Notes: generated from the sequence alone by a model not told the origin. A stretch of 64,000 nucleotides of DNA from Sandaracinaceae bacterium (GCA_040218145.1 JAVJQK010000005.1:1-64000); one strand, 5' to 3'. Positions 51,001 through 59,548 are shown, numbered from the stretch's first letter. Made by a program: numbers and translations.

Positions 51001-54000
51001 GGACTCGCCCCGGCAACCCGTCCCGGCTCGACTCCTTCGCCCACGCGTCCAGGCACCACGCCAGCGCCTGGCGCCGGAGGATGGCCGGCGCCTCCAGATA
51101 GCAGCCCGGCGGATCGACCGCGCCCGCCATCGCCGCCTCGGGGTCGTCGAAGAAGTAGAGGTCGTGCGGCCGGACGGTGGTGAACGTCAGCACCAGCGCG
51201 TTGCCCGTCTTGCGCCCCGCGCGACCGATGCGCTGCAGATAGCTCGAGGTCGAGGGCGGGACGCTCATGAGCATCGTCGCCGACAGATCCCCGATGTCGA
51301 TCCCCATCTCGAGCGTCGGCGTGCAGGAGAGCAGGTTCGGCGCGTCGGGCCGGTGCCGGTCCTTGAAGTCCTCCTCGATGGCCTCGCGCACCTCCCGCTC
51401 GAGCAGGCCCGTGTGCTCCGAGGCCCAGACCCGCCCCAGCTCCCCGCGCTCGTAGAAGCGCCGATAGTATGTCTGCACGCGCGCTTGCTCCTGCGGCGTG
51501 CGGCGCAGCCCGCCCGTGCAGCGATACCGGAGGCATGGCGCGTCCTCGAGCGCGGCCGGGTCGCCCTCCAGCATCGAGGCCGTCGCGCTGCACACGTCAC
51601 AGCGCAGCTCCATCGGGTCGCGCGCGGCCCGGAGCGCGGCCGGGTCCAGCGCCCAGTGGGTCCGGGTCGTCTCCCGGTGCGACACCAGCAGTCCCGCGTC
51701 CACTAGCCAGGGCAACGCCACCGCGTAGACCTCACGCGCGTCCCGCACCGAGAGCGGCGCCGCGAGCGCGCGCTGCGCCCAGTCGGAGTACCAGTTGCCC
51801 TGCTTCGGCTGGACCGTGTCGAAGCGCTTCGGCTCCTGGTGATCGGTCAGGAAGATGGGGCGCGACGTGAAGCGGCCGAACGGCGAGAGCAGCTCGTTGC
51901 CGAAGCGCTTCGACAGGTGCTTGGGGTTGTCTTGCTGGAAGTAGAGGCGCAGCAGCTCGTCGAGCACGCCGCCCCTGAGGCGCAGGCGGGTGACGAGGCC
52001 GGCGACGAAGAGCCGCCAGCGCTCCGGCTCCACGTCCCGCACCGCGCCCACCCGGTTGGGCAGACGCTCGGCCAGCGACTTCACCGCACGCTCGAAGCGC
52101 TCGGGCGAGACCCGCACGCTCGCCGAGCCGACCCGCTCCAGCGTGCGCCCGATGCGCGCGGCCAGCCCGAGCTCGCGGGTCACCTCCCACTGCAAGCGCC
52201 GGTCGAGCTTCGCGCGCAGCGCTCTGGGCGCGGCGGGCGCGTCCTTCCCCGCCTTGTGCGCCGCGCGGACCTTCTCCACATACGCCTGGTACTCGGGCAG
52301 ATAGTCGAGGTCGCGCGGCATGAACGCCGCGACCAGATCCGCCTCCGAGCGCCGCTCGCCCCAGACCTCCCAGATGCGCGCCGGCAGCTCCGTCAGCGGC
52401 ACGTCTCCCTCGCTCGGGATCGCGGCCATCATCGCCGACCGCAGGCTGAACCGATACGTGCGGCCGCTGAAGAAGCCGGCCCGGTGCGAGGCGTCCTGCA
52501 CCGAGTCGCTGAACGCGAGGAGCTTCTGGTCCTCGTTGAACGGCGTCGTGTAGAGGTGGCCGACCGCCACCGACGCCAGCGACGCGGCGCGCGACGCCAG
52601 CATCCCGAGCGAGCCATCGGTGTTGCAGGACGGGCAGCGCTGGAGGTCCCGGGGCGGCGTCTGCCCGGACAAGGCGCGGTGCACGTGCACCGCCACCGTC
52701 TGCTCCCCCTTGCAGCGAGAGCACGTCGAGCCCGTCACGAGCTTGGAGCAGCGCACGCAGACGTGGTCGCCGAGCCCGGGCAGCGTCTCGTCCCCGACCG
52801 CGTCGTCGCGGTGCAGATAGACCAGCTCCGCCTTGCGCTCGAGCGCGGCGCGGCCGACCTCGTTGACCCGGCTCTCGAGCTCGCGGCTCAGCTCCGACAG
52901 CACGCTCATCCAGCCGCTGTGCCCACACGCCCGGCACAGATACATGGGCAGCTGCAGGACCCCCGACGGCGCCTGCGGCTGCTCGTCCCGCCAGGCGAAG
53001 CGCGGCTCCGCCGCCACCTCCCGCACCAGGCGTCGCACCTCGCGCACCCAGACCTGCACCTGCACCTGGAGCAGCGGCGCGACGCGGCCGCCCGCCTCCC
53101 GGCGCGCCCACGACAGCATCGAGAGGATCCCCTCGAGCAGCGCGCGTCGGTCGGCGTCGGACCGCGCTCGCCAGTCGGCGCGCTCGAGCAGGGCCGCGTC
53201 CAGCTCGTCCAGGGTGTGGATCGCCTCGGAGCCTCGCTCGATGAGCGCCCGCGCCACGGGGTGCCGAGCGATCCGGTCGCCGAGCCGCGCCCGGTCCACC
53301 ACCCCGTCCACGAACAGGCGCGCGTCCCCGGGGAAGAACGCCGAAGCCACGCGCCCCACGTACGCGTCGATGTCGTCGTCTTCGATCGGCGCGAGGGGCG
53401 TCACGTCTTCGGGCAACGACGCGGGCGAGCTCGGCCCGAAGAGCGAGAAGAACGCCGCCGGCGAGCGCCGCTTCTCCCCCACCACCGCGTCCTCGCCGAA
53501 CGGCACGCCGAAGATGTCCGACGCGAACTCCAGCAGCCGGCCCTGGCTCGAGCCTCGCTCGCTCGTGACCGTCGCCGAGGTGCCCACCGGGCAGAAGCGC
53601 GCGCCCCCCAGCCGCCCCGCGAGTCGGCGCACCAGGCAGGCGACGTCCGTGCCCTGCGCCCCGTCGTAGGTGTGCAGCTCGTCGAGCACCACGTAGCGCA
53701 GCGTGTCGGGCGCGTTGTCCTCCCACAGCCGCCGGTCGCTCGGCCTCAGCAGCAGGAAGTCGAGCATCTTGTAGTTGGTGAGCAGCACGTCGGGCGGGTT
53801 CTCGCGGAGCTGCTTCCGGTCGTCGATGACATGGCCGGGGCCCATCACCTTGTGCTTGCCCTCCCCGCCCACGTACATGCCGACCCGCAGCTTGCCCCGC
53901 ATGGGCCAGCTCTCGTCGTCGCCGTGGACCATCTCCGCCACGCGCCGCGCCTGGTCGGCCGCGAGCGCGTTCATGGGGTAGAGGATGATCGCCTTGATGC

Positions 54001-54397
54001 CCTTCTCCCCGCGGCGCTTCGCGCGCAGGCAGTGGTCGAGGATCGGCACCAGGAACGCCTCGGTCTTGCCCGAGCCCGTCCCCGTGACCACCAGCGTCGG
54101 CTGCGGCGCGCGTCCATCCAGCGTCGACAGCCGCTGCCACGCCGTCAGCTGATGCTGATACGGCGTGTAGGCGGGCGGGTGCTCGATCCCGGTGTACGCG
54201 TCGGGCGACGCCGGCTCGAACGGGAGCCGCAAGCGAACGTACGGCCCCTGGAAGATCCCCGTGCCGCCCTGCAGCCGGTCGGATTGCAGATACGCGAACA
54301 GCGCCCGCTCGAGCTCCCCGTCCGAGAGCGCCCACGTGGTCCGCAAGTAATCGAGCAGGGTCTCGCGGACTTCAGCGGCGACCAGCGTGGGCAGCAT
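48053..54397 (-). CDS. giant DEAD/DEAH helicase with DUF1998 and Vsr-like nuclease region
   Basis: The 2114-residue product has a DEAD/DEAH SF2 helicase: TGTGSGKTE (about 105-113), LTNYKMLDF, VVLDELHTYDGAQGTDVA (about 237-254), SAT, and in the second lobe TPTLEMGIDIGDLSA (about 1020-1034) and QRIGRAGRKTG. Several zinc-ribbon pairs lie between (CRACGHSG, CVRCSKL, CSRCKGEQT, CAECGHM, CPRCQTPGF). The MrfA-type DUF1998 domain ends with CVCAEREAPACYACLYAY (about 1610-1630). Residues 1700-1800 read like a PD-(D/E)XK/Vsr-like nuclease (RPDFVLYPDG, AVYCDGAAYH, DDFRKREAVVRSG). The last 300 residues are unassigned. The layout resembles DISARM DrmA-DrmB fused in one chain, but no methyltransferase is nearby. 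It is followed by the RelE-UvrD gene (ATGA). Likely defence. Confidence 0.9.
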   Translation of the reverse strand: MLPTLVAAEVRETLLDYLRTTWALSDGELERALFAYLQSDRLQGGTGIFQGPYVRLRLPFEPASPDAYTGIEHPPAYTPYQHQLTAWQRLSTLDGRAPQPTLVVTGTGSGKTEAFLVPILDHCLRAKRRGEKGIKAIILYPMNALAADQARRVAEMVHGDDESWPMRGKLRVGMYVGGEGKHKVMGPGHVIDDRKQLRENPPDVLLTNYKMLDFLLLRPSDRRLWEDNAPDTLRYVVLDELHTYDGAQGTDVACLVRRLAGRLGGARFCPVGTSATVTSERGSSQGRLLEFASDIFGVPFGEDAVVGEKRRSPAAFFSLFGPSSPASLPEDVTPLAPIEDDDIDAYVGRVASAFFPGDARLFVDGVVDRARLGDRIARHPVARALIERGSEAIHTLDELDAALLERADWRARSDADRRALLEGILSMLSWARREAGGRVAPLLQVQVQVWVREVRRLVREVAAEPRFAWRDEQPQAPSGVLQLPMYLCRACGHSGWMSVLSELSRELESRVNEVGRAALERKAELVYLHRDDAVGDETLPGLGDHVCVRCSKLVTGSTCSRCKGEQTVAVHVHRALSGQTPPRDLQRCPSCNTDGSLGMLASRAASLASVAVGHLYTTPFNEDQKLLAFSDSVQDASHRAGFFSGRTYRFSLRSAMMAAIPSEGDVPLTELPARIWEVWGERRSEADLVAAFMPRDLDYLPEYQAYVEKVRAAHKAGKDAPAAPRALRAKLDRRLQWEVTRELGLAARIGRTLERVGSASVRVSPERFERAVKSLAERLPNRVGAVRDVEPERWRLFVAGLVTRLRLRGGVLDELLRLYFQQDNPKHLSKRFGNELLSPFGRFTSRPIFLTDHQEPKRFDTVQPKQGNWYSDWAQRALAAPLSVRDAREVYAVALPWLVDAGLLVSHRETTRTHWALDPAALRAARDPMELRCDVCSATASMLEGDPAALEDAPCLRYRCTGGLRRTPQEQARVQTYYRRFYERGELGRVWASEHTGLLEREVREAIEEDFKDRHRPDAPNLLSCTPTLEMGIDIGDLSATMLMSVPPSTSSYLQRIGRAGRKTGNALVLTFTTVRPHDLYFFDDPEAAMAGAVDPPGCYLEAPAILRRQALAWCLDAWAKESSRDGLPGRVRDALRGDEAARFPNALFDFLEPRREALRDSFVAALGTEATREKLAGFFGGKGRAASPIEMSLAELMKRVAEERDDARRLHRRVKDKLDKLEAAGSKVENAEEEREELDREKRFLEKELAALQGQSLIGLLSERGALPNYAFPETGVELRAYVSKDTTRGPAGAERFKWVRAASTAIKELAPFNTFYGMARKVSVDSVDVGSGRAGRSGENIEAWQLCAECGHMAPAGTESPEICPRCQTPGFREQGRRRELVRMERVSAFARQRDAAFSDESEDRERAFYETQVFFDPEPGTARHAHLDERTPFGFELLPDLTLRELNFGRRRSVPGSSRLGGREVPDLAFAVCAECGQVHDPGDTGPRTPKHRRWCSARDKAEEKQPWRLVHLYREVTSEALRLFLPVAMLDPGVKLPNARAAIELGMRHFFGGDPDHLRVAIYDEPSKDDPTSRRRFVVIHDTVPGGTGVLAELAANRGEKLRRVLELAKTSLEGCVCAEREAPACYACLYAYRHQRELGVLDREVALDLVTKLLGAFEHLESVPTIGVLDTASILESELEHRFLAALSSWAAREDGASMQQVSADSWQLEVAGKRWTLRAQVTLDPGDDVAVVTRPDFVLYPDGFDARAVAVYCDGAAYHVKPGKARGRIADDFRKREAVVRSGRFAVCSLAWGDVDVFLAKPDDVPPWLPHDAWVRTGAQLASSLGLGPIYETAMHADPMRWLVHYLTEPDEGRWRDAALLSLMQPLSAQSASAESVEALAAQLRDRDEMPRLVAALEPGETAFVATRVSQEPVGGLVAFAPRAALAGIREQPNALTAVLRLDDNQARRAVEGFGASWRAFLRAHMALQWLPGLVTVTSEQLLAPPAVLYDVPSLASAPTPKAAETMEQGMLTAAAQEVLSTVDEDARSAVRAAMEAGAPIPLVPYEEGEGERGIDLAVEVGWPDARVALYLPGEEDAAAQLEAAGWTCWAADEADAAQLIRALKGEA

Positions 54398-54452
54398 GGC
54401 GCGAGACTATCGCCAGACGGCCTGCGACCTCAACGGATACGCGCTGGCCGAC

Positions 54453-54862
54453 TCAGCCGCAGCGCGGGGCACCGCCCACCACGTCGAGTCGAAGTAGCAG
54501 CCCCGCGACACCCTCCGCGCCTTCGAAGTAGACCCAGCCGTCGCAGATGTCGCCATCCGTGATCGACGACAGGTCGATCAGCAGATTGGCCACGTCATCG
54601 AACGCGATGTCTTCATCGATGACGTAGAGCTGCCCGGTTCGCCAACGGTCGTCGCAGGAGATCTGCCACGCTCGGCCGCAATCCGTTCGGGGGAGTAGAC
54701 CCGAACCCAGCCGGTCAGGGTGCCGACGCCGAGCTCGGCCATGAGCTCGCGGTACCCCGACGGGAGGCGACCCCAGTCCGCCTCGAACCGGGCGAGGGAC
54801 TCGGTGGAGACCGGAGCGCGGCGCGTGGTGACGGGGCGAATCCGAGCCAGCAGCTCTTCCAT
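54453..54862 (-). pseudogene. frameshifted SMI1/KNR4-family protein
   Basis: From the ATG at 54862, the N-terminal part has an SMI1/KNR4 start (FEADWGRLPSGYRELMAELGVGTLTGWVRVYSP). After ...PERIAAE near 54670-54680 the frame shifts by one base. The next frame reads WQISCDDRWRTGQLYVIDEDIAFDD, a classical SMI1/KNR4 core, and ends ...APRCG at 54453. Both halves together make about 137 residues, normal for the family. Such genes are often immunity proteins of contact-dependent toxins. It lies 55 bp upstream of the helicase gene and in the same direction, though no toxin is adjacent. Confidence 0.7.
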
Positions 54863-55008
54863 GCGGGCGACGCTACCAGCGAAGTCTCATTGCGCACAGA
54901 GGGCTCTGGCCTCCGCAAGTAGCGCGCCACGGGCGACGCGGCGCGCCGCGGTTGCGACCGCGCGTGTCGGAGGGTCTTCGCGTCAGGCCGACCACGGGGC
55001 CTGCTCCG

Positions 55009-55254
55009 ATGCTAGACTGTGGCGTGTCCCGAGAGGAACGAGCCCGACTGCGCCGCTCGCGCTGGAGCGGCGGCCGCGTCTCGAGCGACGAGCATGCTCG
55101 GCTCGACGCCGACTTCTGGCGCGACGCCACGTTCGAGGAGCGCCTCGCGGCCGCCTGGGAGATGGCGCAGATGGTGTGGTCGATGGAGAACCCCGATGGA
55201 CCTCCCCTCCGACTTGATCGATCTGTTGGCGGAGTTCGCCGACGAGAAGGTTGA
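55009..55254 (+). CDS. small antitoxin-like partner of the nucleotidyltransferase
   Basis: The 81-residue frame from ATG 55009 (or GTG 55024) has helices DEHARLDADFWRDATFEERLAAAWEMAQMVWSMENP, then a short basic tail. It overlaps the nucleotidyltransferase gene by 59 bp (start 55196). Small proteins with EERLAAAWEMA-like helices often precede AbiEii/MNT-type nucleotidyltransferases and are taken as their antitoxin or regulator. The pairing is inferred from position. No DNA-binding motif is visible. Confidence 0.55.
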   Translation: MLDCGVSREERARLRRSRWSGGRVSSDEHARLDADFWRDATFEERLAAAWEMAQMVWSMENPDGPPLRLDRSVGGVRRREG

Positions 55255-55651
55255 ATACCTCCTCGTGGGTGGACTCGCGCTGGCCCTCCATGGGCTCCCG
55301 CGCTTCACGAAGGACGCAGACCTCTGGATCCGTGACGAGCCGGAGAACCTCGGCCGAGCCACCCGAGCGCTCGAGGCATTCGGTGCCCCTCGTACCACGG
55401 TCGAATCACTCCGGTCTGCCGCTGGGCTCGACGTGGTGTGGATGGGAAATCCACCCGCTCGGATCGACATGATGAAGGCGATCCCTGGCGGCGACTTCGC
55501 CCAGGCCTGGGCCACCCGAGAGGTCGTCGACGTCGGAGAGGTCGCGGTCTGCCTCGTCGGCCGCCGAGAGCTGATTCGACTGAAACGTGCGAGCGGCCGC
55601 CCCCAGGACCTGATCGACGCCGACCGCCTGGAGCGCTCCTCGGCTGATTGA
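55196..55651 (+). CDS. AbiEii/MNT-like nucleotidyltransferase
   Basis: The 151-residue product carries the Pol-beta-type NTase pattern: YLLVGGLALALHGLPRFTKDADLWI (GG-x-A then D-x-D), followed by the helix LGRATRALEAFGAP and the third carboxylate region ARIDMMKAIPG. It ends with a short helical domain (RELIRLKRASGRPQDLIDADRL). Known members transfer a nucleotide to RNA or protein and act as toxins in AbiE-type systems; some are resistance factors. The start ATG at 55196 lies inside the preceding frame, so the two genes are translationally linked. Toxin role inferred. Confidence 0.8.
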   Translation: MDLPSDLIDLLAEFADEKVEYLLVGGLALALHGLPRFTKDADLWIRDEPENLGRATRALEAFGAPRTTVESLRSAAGLDVVWMGNPPARIDMMKAIPGGDFAQAWATREVVDVGEVAVCLVGRRELIRLKRASGRPQDLIDADRLERSSAD

Positions 55652-55984
55652 CGCGGACCCTCCAGAGCGCTCCTCCGTACGATCTCGGACGGCGCTCCGT
55701 TCTCGCCTGCCACCCGGTCCTGGCCGCGGAGGCGAGGGGCGATGAGCCGTTCATTCTCCAGGAGCGGGGCGGCCCCGCGGAGGAGACGGCGCAGGAGTTG
55801 ACCGTGCGCCGCCTCTCTCGAGGCATGGTTCGATGACCTTCGTCCACTTCGCGAGCCCCCGCCCGGCGCGCCGCGCGAGCGGCTCCATGTCAGAGTGGAC
55901 GACATGCCGAACCTGTGCCGCGCGGCGCACGACCTCGAGTCGTTCGAGGTAGACCGTGTATGTCGCCATGTCTCCCTGGGCGGC
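55652..55984. other. 333-bp region with a doubtful small gene
   Basis: A 72-residue minus-strand frame (55751-55969, beginning MATYTVYLERLEVVRRA) has helical character and diverges from the lipoprotein that starts at 55985. I cannot support it as a gene from homology. A weaker plus-strand frame runs over 55648-55836. No repeat or RNA gene is seen. Confidence 0.35.
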
Positions 55985-56572
55985 ATGGTAGCAGTCCCGT
56001 TGCTTGCTGTAGCGGCCATCTCGGGTTGCGCCGGAGGGACCGTCGCCGACCCAAGCGAGCGTCGTTCGCGGTCCGTCGACCCTCCAGCGCGCGAAGCGCC
56101 ACCCGCGCCGTTCACCGCGACTCCCGAACCGGGCCCGGAGGAAGAATCGGCTCGCTCGGCGACGGCGCCCAGACCGCCGGGCACCCGCTCGCTCTTTCCT
56201 TCTCGCCGAGCGGCGCCCTCCCCATCGCAAGTGATGGAAGGAGTGCGACGAGCGGCCCGCGGGCGATCGGAGGCCATCTTCGCCTGCTACGACTCCGCGC
56301 CCTGCGGGCCCTACGGGGCCGAGCCGAGCCGCGTGGTCGTGAGCCTGACGGTCGCGGTGACCGGCGAGGTCAGCGTGCTCGGTACCCTCCGCGTCACTCA
56401 CTATCGCTGGGCGGGGGAGGAGCGCGAAGAGGTGCAGGGTGACGTCGCGGGCGCGCTGGCCCGGTGTGTCGAGCGCGCGCTCCAGGGGCTGGAGTCGGCG
56501 GTCGTACCCGAACGTGCGGTGGAGCTCCACTACCCGGTCACCCCCGAGGCCGCGAGCTGCGAAGCTCGGTAG
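55985..56572 (+). CDS. lipoprotein with AgmX/TonB-C-like domain
   Basis: From ATG 55985 the 195-residue product starts MVAVPLLAVAAISGC (lipobox ISGC). A Pro/Ser/Ala linker (20-75) leads to a domain of about 110 residues with the myxobacterial AgmX/energy-transducer C-terminal layout: IFACYDSAPCG, VVVSLTVAVTGEVSVLGTLRV, a central helix with ARCVERALQGL, and the final strand. Such domains occur in gliding and TonB-like systems, but here it lacks a transmembrane anchor. Function inferred as an envelope binding module. Confidence 0.7.
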   Translation: MVAVPLLAVAAISGCAGGTVADPSERRSRSVDPPAREAPPAPFTATPEPGPEEESARSATAPRPPGTRSLFPSRRAAPSPSQVMEGVRRAARGRSEAIFACYDSAPCGPYGAEPSRVVVSLTVAVTGEVSVLGTLRVTHYRWAGEEREEVQGDVAGALARCVERALQGLESAVVPERAVELHYPVTPEAASCEAR

Positions 56573-56648
56573 CCGACGACCCGGCCGTTGCCGCTCCCAT
56601 CGCCTCACGTGGAGGAACCAGGTTGTCCGAGGTCCAGGCGTCGGACCG

Positions 56649-57230
56649 CTACGCGAGCCAGTCGCCCGTGAGGGCGTCGCGGTACACCTCGTCGACGACG
56701 AGGGTCGCGTCGAGGCTCGGCAGCGCGGCCGCGTTCCCGGCGCGCGCCTCGCTCCTTTGCCACGCACCGTCGTCGCCGCGGGAGATGACCTCGATGCAGC
56801 GCTCGCGGTGGGAGACGAGCACGACCGCCGACAACCCCGGAATGCGCTGGTAGTGCTCGAGCTTCTCGGTGCGGTCGTAGTCCTCCGTGCTGGGGCTCGT
56901 CACCTCCACCACCACCGAGGGGTTCACGACCGTGTTGGCATCCTCCGGGTCCGGCTCGGCGTGGCCGGCGACGACCGTCACGTCGGGATAAGTGGCGAGC
57001 CCGGACGCGAGGACTCGCACCCGCAGGTCCGAGCTGTGCGCCTGGCATCGCTTGCCGCGAAGCTGGGGCCCAAGCTCGCTGAGCACGTTGGCCGCGAGCG
57101 CCGCGTGAGCGCGCGTGCCACCCGCCATCGCGTAGATCTCTCCGGCGAGGTACTCGTGCTTCACGTTCGCCGTGCGCTCGAGCACGAGGTAGTCGTGGTA
57201 CGTGTAGCGGCGTCGTGCGGGGGCGCGCAT
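56649..57230 (-). CDS. Uma2-family protein (PD-(D/E)XK fold)
   Basis: The 193-residue product has the Uma2/DUF820 layout: RRYTYHDYLVLERTANVKHEYLAGEIYAMAGG, AHAALAANVLSELGPQLRG, ATYPDVTVVAG, VVVEVTSPSTEDYDRTEKLEHYQRIPGLSAVVLVSH. The D, E-x-V and K positions match the nuclease-like fold. The role is unknown. It is the second family member in the window (the other at 32911), and the two share little beyond the family pattern, so they are not a recent duplication. Confidence 0.85.
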   Translation of the reverse strand: MRAPARRRYTYHDYLVLERTANVKHEYLAGEIYAMAGGTRAHAALAANVLSELGPQLRGKRCQAHSSDLRVRVLASGLATYPDVTVVAGHAEPDPEDANTVVNPSVVVEVTSPSTEDYDRTEKLEHYQRIPGLSAVVLVSHRERCIEVISRGDDGAWQRSEARAGNAAALPSLDATLVVDEVYRDALTGDWLA

Positions 57231-57495
57231 CGGTTCCCAGCATACCGCCGTCGCCCCGGCCGTCGCACCGAGGTCGGAGAGGGAAGGCTCCGGTCACCTC
57301 GGCCCGCCATCTCTGCCGGTCCCACGGCCTGCGCGTGCCAGGTCGTGCAGCCCACTCGGCCACGAGCCGCTCGAAGGGCTGTGGGAAGCGTCACGGCCGA
57401 GCACGAAGGGCGGGGCCGGGATGGCAGACCTCGCCTTCGGCTTCCTCGCGAGGGGCACAGTATGGTAACCACCTTGCTGTGCCGTGTGCGCATCG

Positions 57496-58767
57496 ATGAG
57501 GGACTCGAGGCGACTGCGAGGTCTCCTGCTCGCCGTTGTCCTGGCGGGGTGCGGCGGCGGCACGCCGCCCCGCCCGACGCGGGGAGCGCGAAGCCTCCCG
57601 CCTGGCATCGCGGACCGGGCGCGCAGGGTCTTCGATACCAGCACTTCCGGGCTGAGCTTGGTCGGCGTGGCGGACGACGTGGCGGTGCTCTGGGAGACGA
57701 TCGAGGTCGACATCGCCCAGGTTGTCTGGCGGGACGATCTGATCGTGGTCGGACTGGAGGACGGCGCGATCCGGGAGCGTCGGGAGGGTGTCCCCTATCC
57801 TGGCAGCCGAGCCCCAGACACGCCACCTTGCGCCGCGACGGGCGAGTCGCGCTGGGGCGCGGCGATGCCGTCGAGCAGCAGATGGCTGGGGTGCTACGGC
57901 GCGAGCTTCGAAGACGACTTCCGGTTCCGCGCTGGGCTGGCGGTCGAGATCCCGGACCGAGGAGCGCGAGCTCCGAGCGCGTCGAGGCTCGATCTGCTGG
58001 TCACAGCTGCCGCGGACAGCGGGGCTGCATTCGCCGTTCGCGGTCCGAGACCGTCGGAGCCGGACGAGGTCGACGCGACGTTGGTTCGCTGGCGCGCCGC
58101 CGACGGCACGCTCGACGCCTTCTCGCTGGAGCTCGACGGCTCACCCTTGCAGTTCCCCCGTGTCGTGGGGCGGGACGCGAACACGGTGGCGCTGCTGCCG
58201 CAGGGCGCGACCAGTGGGTCGCTCTGGCTCGTGTCACTGTCGGACGACGGCGCTGCCGAGCAGCGGCTCTGGGGGGGCCCAGAGCTGAGCGAGACGGCCC
58301 TCGACGCGAGATGGTGGATGGGGGCGCTTCTCTATCTTCACGGAGCCCACGAGCGCACGTGCCTCGAGCGCTACGCCTCGGGACGCACCGAAACGGTGCT
58401 CTGCGTCAGCGAGATGTTCCTCGCCATCCGGGCGGTCGACGCGAGCGGTGTCCTACTGGCGAGCGCGGAGGGCGAGCACAGACGATTCGACTGGGCGGGG
58501 CGAGAGGTGGAGCGGCTCCCGACGGCGCGGAGTGAATTCCTCGACGTCACGGACGACGGCACGCTCATCGTCGTCGACTCCGCTGGCTCGACGCTCACCT
58601 TCTGGGAGTCCGAGTCACGCCGGGTCTCCGTCCCCGTCGGGCCGTGGGTATTGGGGGCGCAGGCGGGTGACGACGCGCTCTTCGTTCTACGAGAACGGCG
58701 CCAGCCAGACGGCTTGACGGTGCGAGAGCTCATCGAGTACCCGCTGCTGAGAGAGCGCCGACCATGA
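57496..58767 (+). CDS. predicted lipoprotein with propeller-like domain
   Basis: The 423-residue product from ATG 57496 (a GTG is four codons earlier) starts MRDSRRLRGLLLAVVLAGC (lipobox LAGC). The mature part has repeated W/F-x-G-x-(D/E)-x-V segments (LVGVADDVAVLWETIEV, LDVTDDGTLIVVDSAGSTLTFW) that suggest a beta-propeller. Its stop overlaps the start of the next gene (ATGA), coupling it to the decayed DUF1906 gene. The surface partner is unknown. Confidence 0.75.
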   Translation: MRDSRRLRGLLLAVVLAGCGGGTPPRPTRGARSLPPGIADRARRVFDTSTSGLSLVGVADDVAVLWETIEVDIAQVVWRDDLIVVGLEDGAIRERREGVPYPGSRAPDTPPCAATGESRWGAAMPSSSRWLGCYGASFEDDFRFRAGLAVEIPDRGARAPSASRLDLLVTAAADSGAAFAVRGPRPSEPDEVDATLVRWRAADGTLDAFSLELDGSPLQFPRVVGRDANTVALLPQGATSGSLWLVSLSDDGAAEQRLWGGPELSETALDARWWMGALLYLHGAHERTCLERYASGRTETVLCVSEMFLAIRAVDASGVLLASAEGEHRRFDWAGREVERLPTARSEFLDVTDDGTLIVVDSAGSTLTFWESESRRVSVPVGPWVLGAQAGDDALFVLRERRQPDGLTVRELIEYPLLRERRP

Positions 58768-59548
58768 GCTACGTCCACGGAATCGACAGCTACAATCGCG
58801 CCAACCTCCATGTGGATCCGTCGAATGGACACCCCATCTGGTCCGGACACGGCGGCGAGCCGGCCTGGAGTTACGCCAGCCGACGATACGGGGGGCCGCC
58901 ACCGTTCTGGGGGCGCTACCTGAACCCGGACCCGCGCCGCAGCATCGACCGGTCCGAGGTTCGGTTCATTCGGAACGCCTCAGGTGGGGGCTGCCGGCTT
59001 CTCCTCGTCTACAACGGTCTCTCTTCACGAGAAGTACTCGGTCTGCGGGGCGCTGCCGCGCGGGACCGTGGACGCCGCGCCGCGGCGCCTCGGCCGCGCT
59101 GAGGTACGTGAGCTCTTCGATCCCCGTTCGACAGCTCGTGGCCTGTGACGAGGGCGAGCATCACCCCGACCTACCCCGTGCTGCCGCCGAGCCGCACCCG
59201 GACTGCGTTCCGACGCCCGACAGCAGCGCTACTACAGCCGCTCTCGGACACGACTTCCTGAGCGCGAGACGAGCGCATCACTCGTGCCGCCGTGACCGAG
59301 CGTCAAATCGGCGTTCGAGCGAGCGGCCTTCTCCGTGAACGATCCGTTTCCCTATCGAGCCGCGAGAGCGCTCTGCCCACGGGGCGAGGCTGTCCATTCG
59401 CGCTGGTTCGGGTCGGGGCTTGCGATGGCCGGTCGTCGTGCGCGCACCGCGCTACATCGAGCCGAACGCGACGTACGCGATCTGCTGCCGCGTCGAGGAG
59501 AAGTGGGCGGCGGGCGGCGTGAACAACTTCAGCCCAACTTGTCGCTGA
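58764..59548 (+). pseudogene. decayed DUF1906 (glycoside-hydrolase-like) gene
   Basis: From ATG 58764 the first frame carries the DUF1906/Rv2525c-type start: GIDSYNRAN, PPFWGRYLNPDPRRSIDRSEVRFI and LLLVYNGLSS. It then runs into an Arg-rich non-homologous tail and stops at 59102. Downstream, in other frames, recognisable pieces remain; the last reads WPVVVRAPRYIEPNATYAICC and ends RVEEKWAAGGVNNFSPTC at 59548. At least two frameshifts separate the pieces. The start overlaps the previous gene's stop (ATGA). Family members bind sugars or cell-wall glycans. The gene is likely dead. Confidence 0.65.

Noticed and set aside
49103-51706. 867-residue plus-strand frame opposite the giant helicase
   Set aside because: It mirrors the helicase codons and has no recognisable motif. 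The helicase motifs are all on the minus strand.
45933-54397. A DISARM or BREX system
   Set aside because: The DUF1998 helicase resembles DISARM parts, but no DNA methyltransferase, PLD gene or PglX/PglZ homologue lies near, so the name is not justified.
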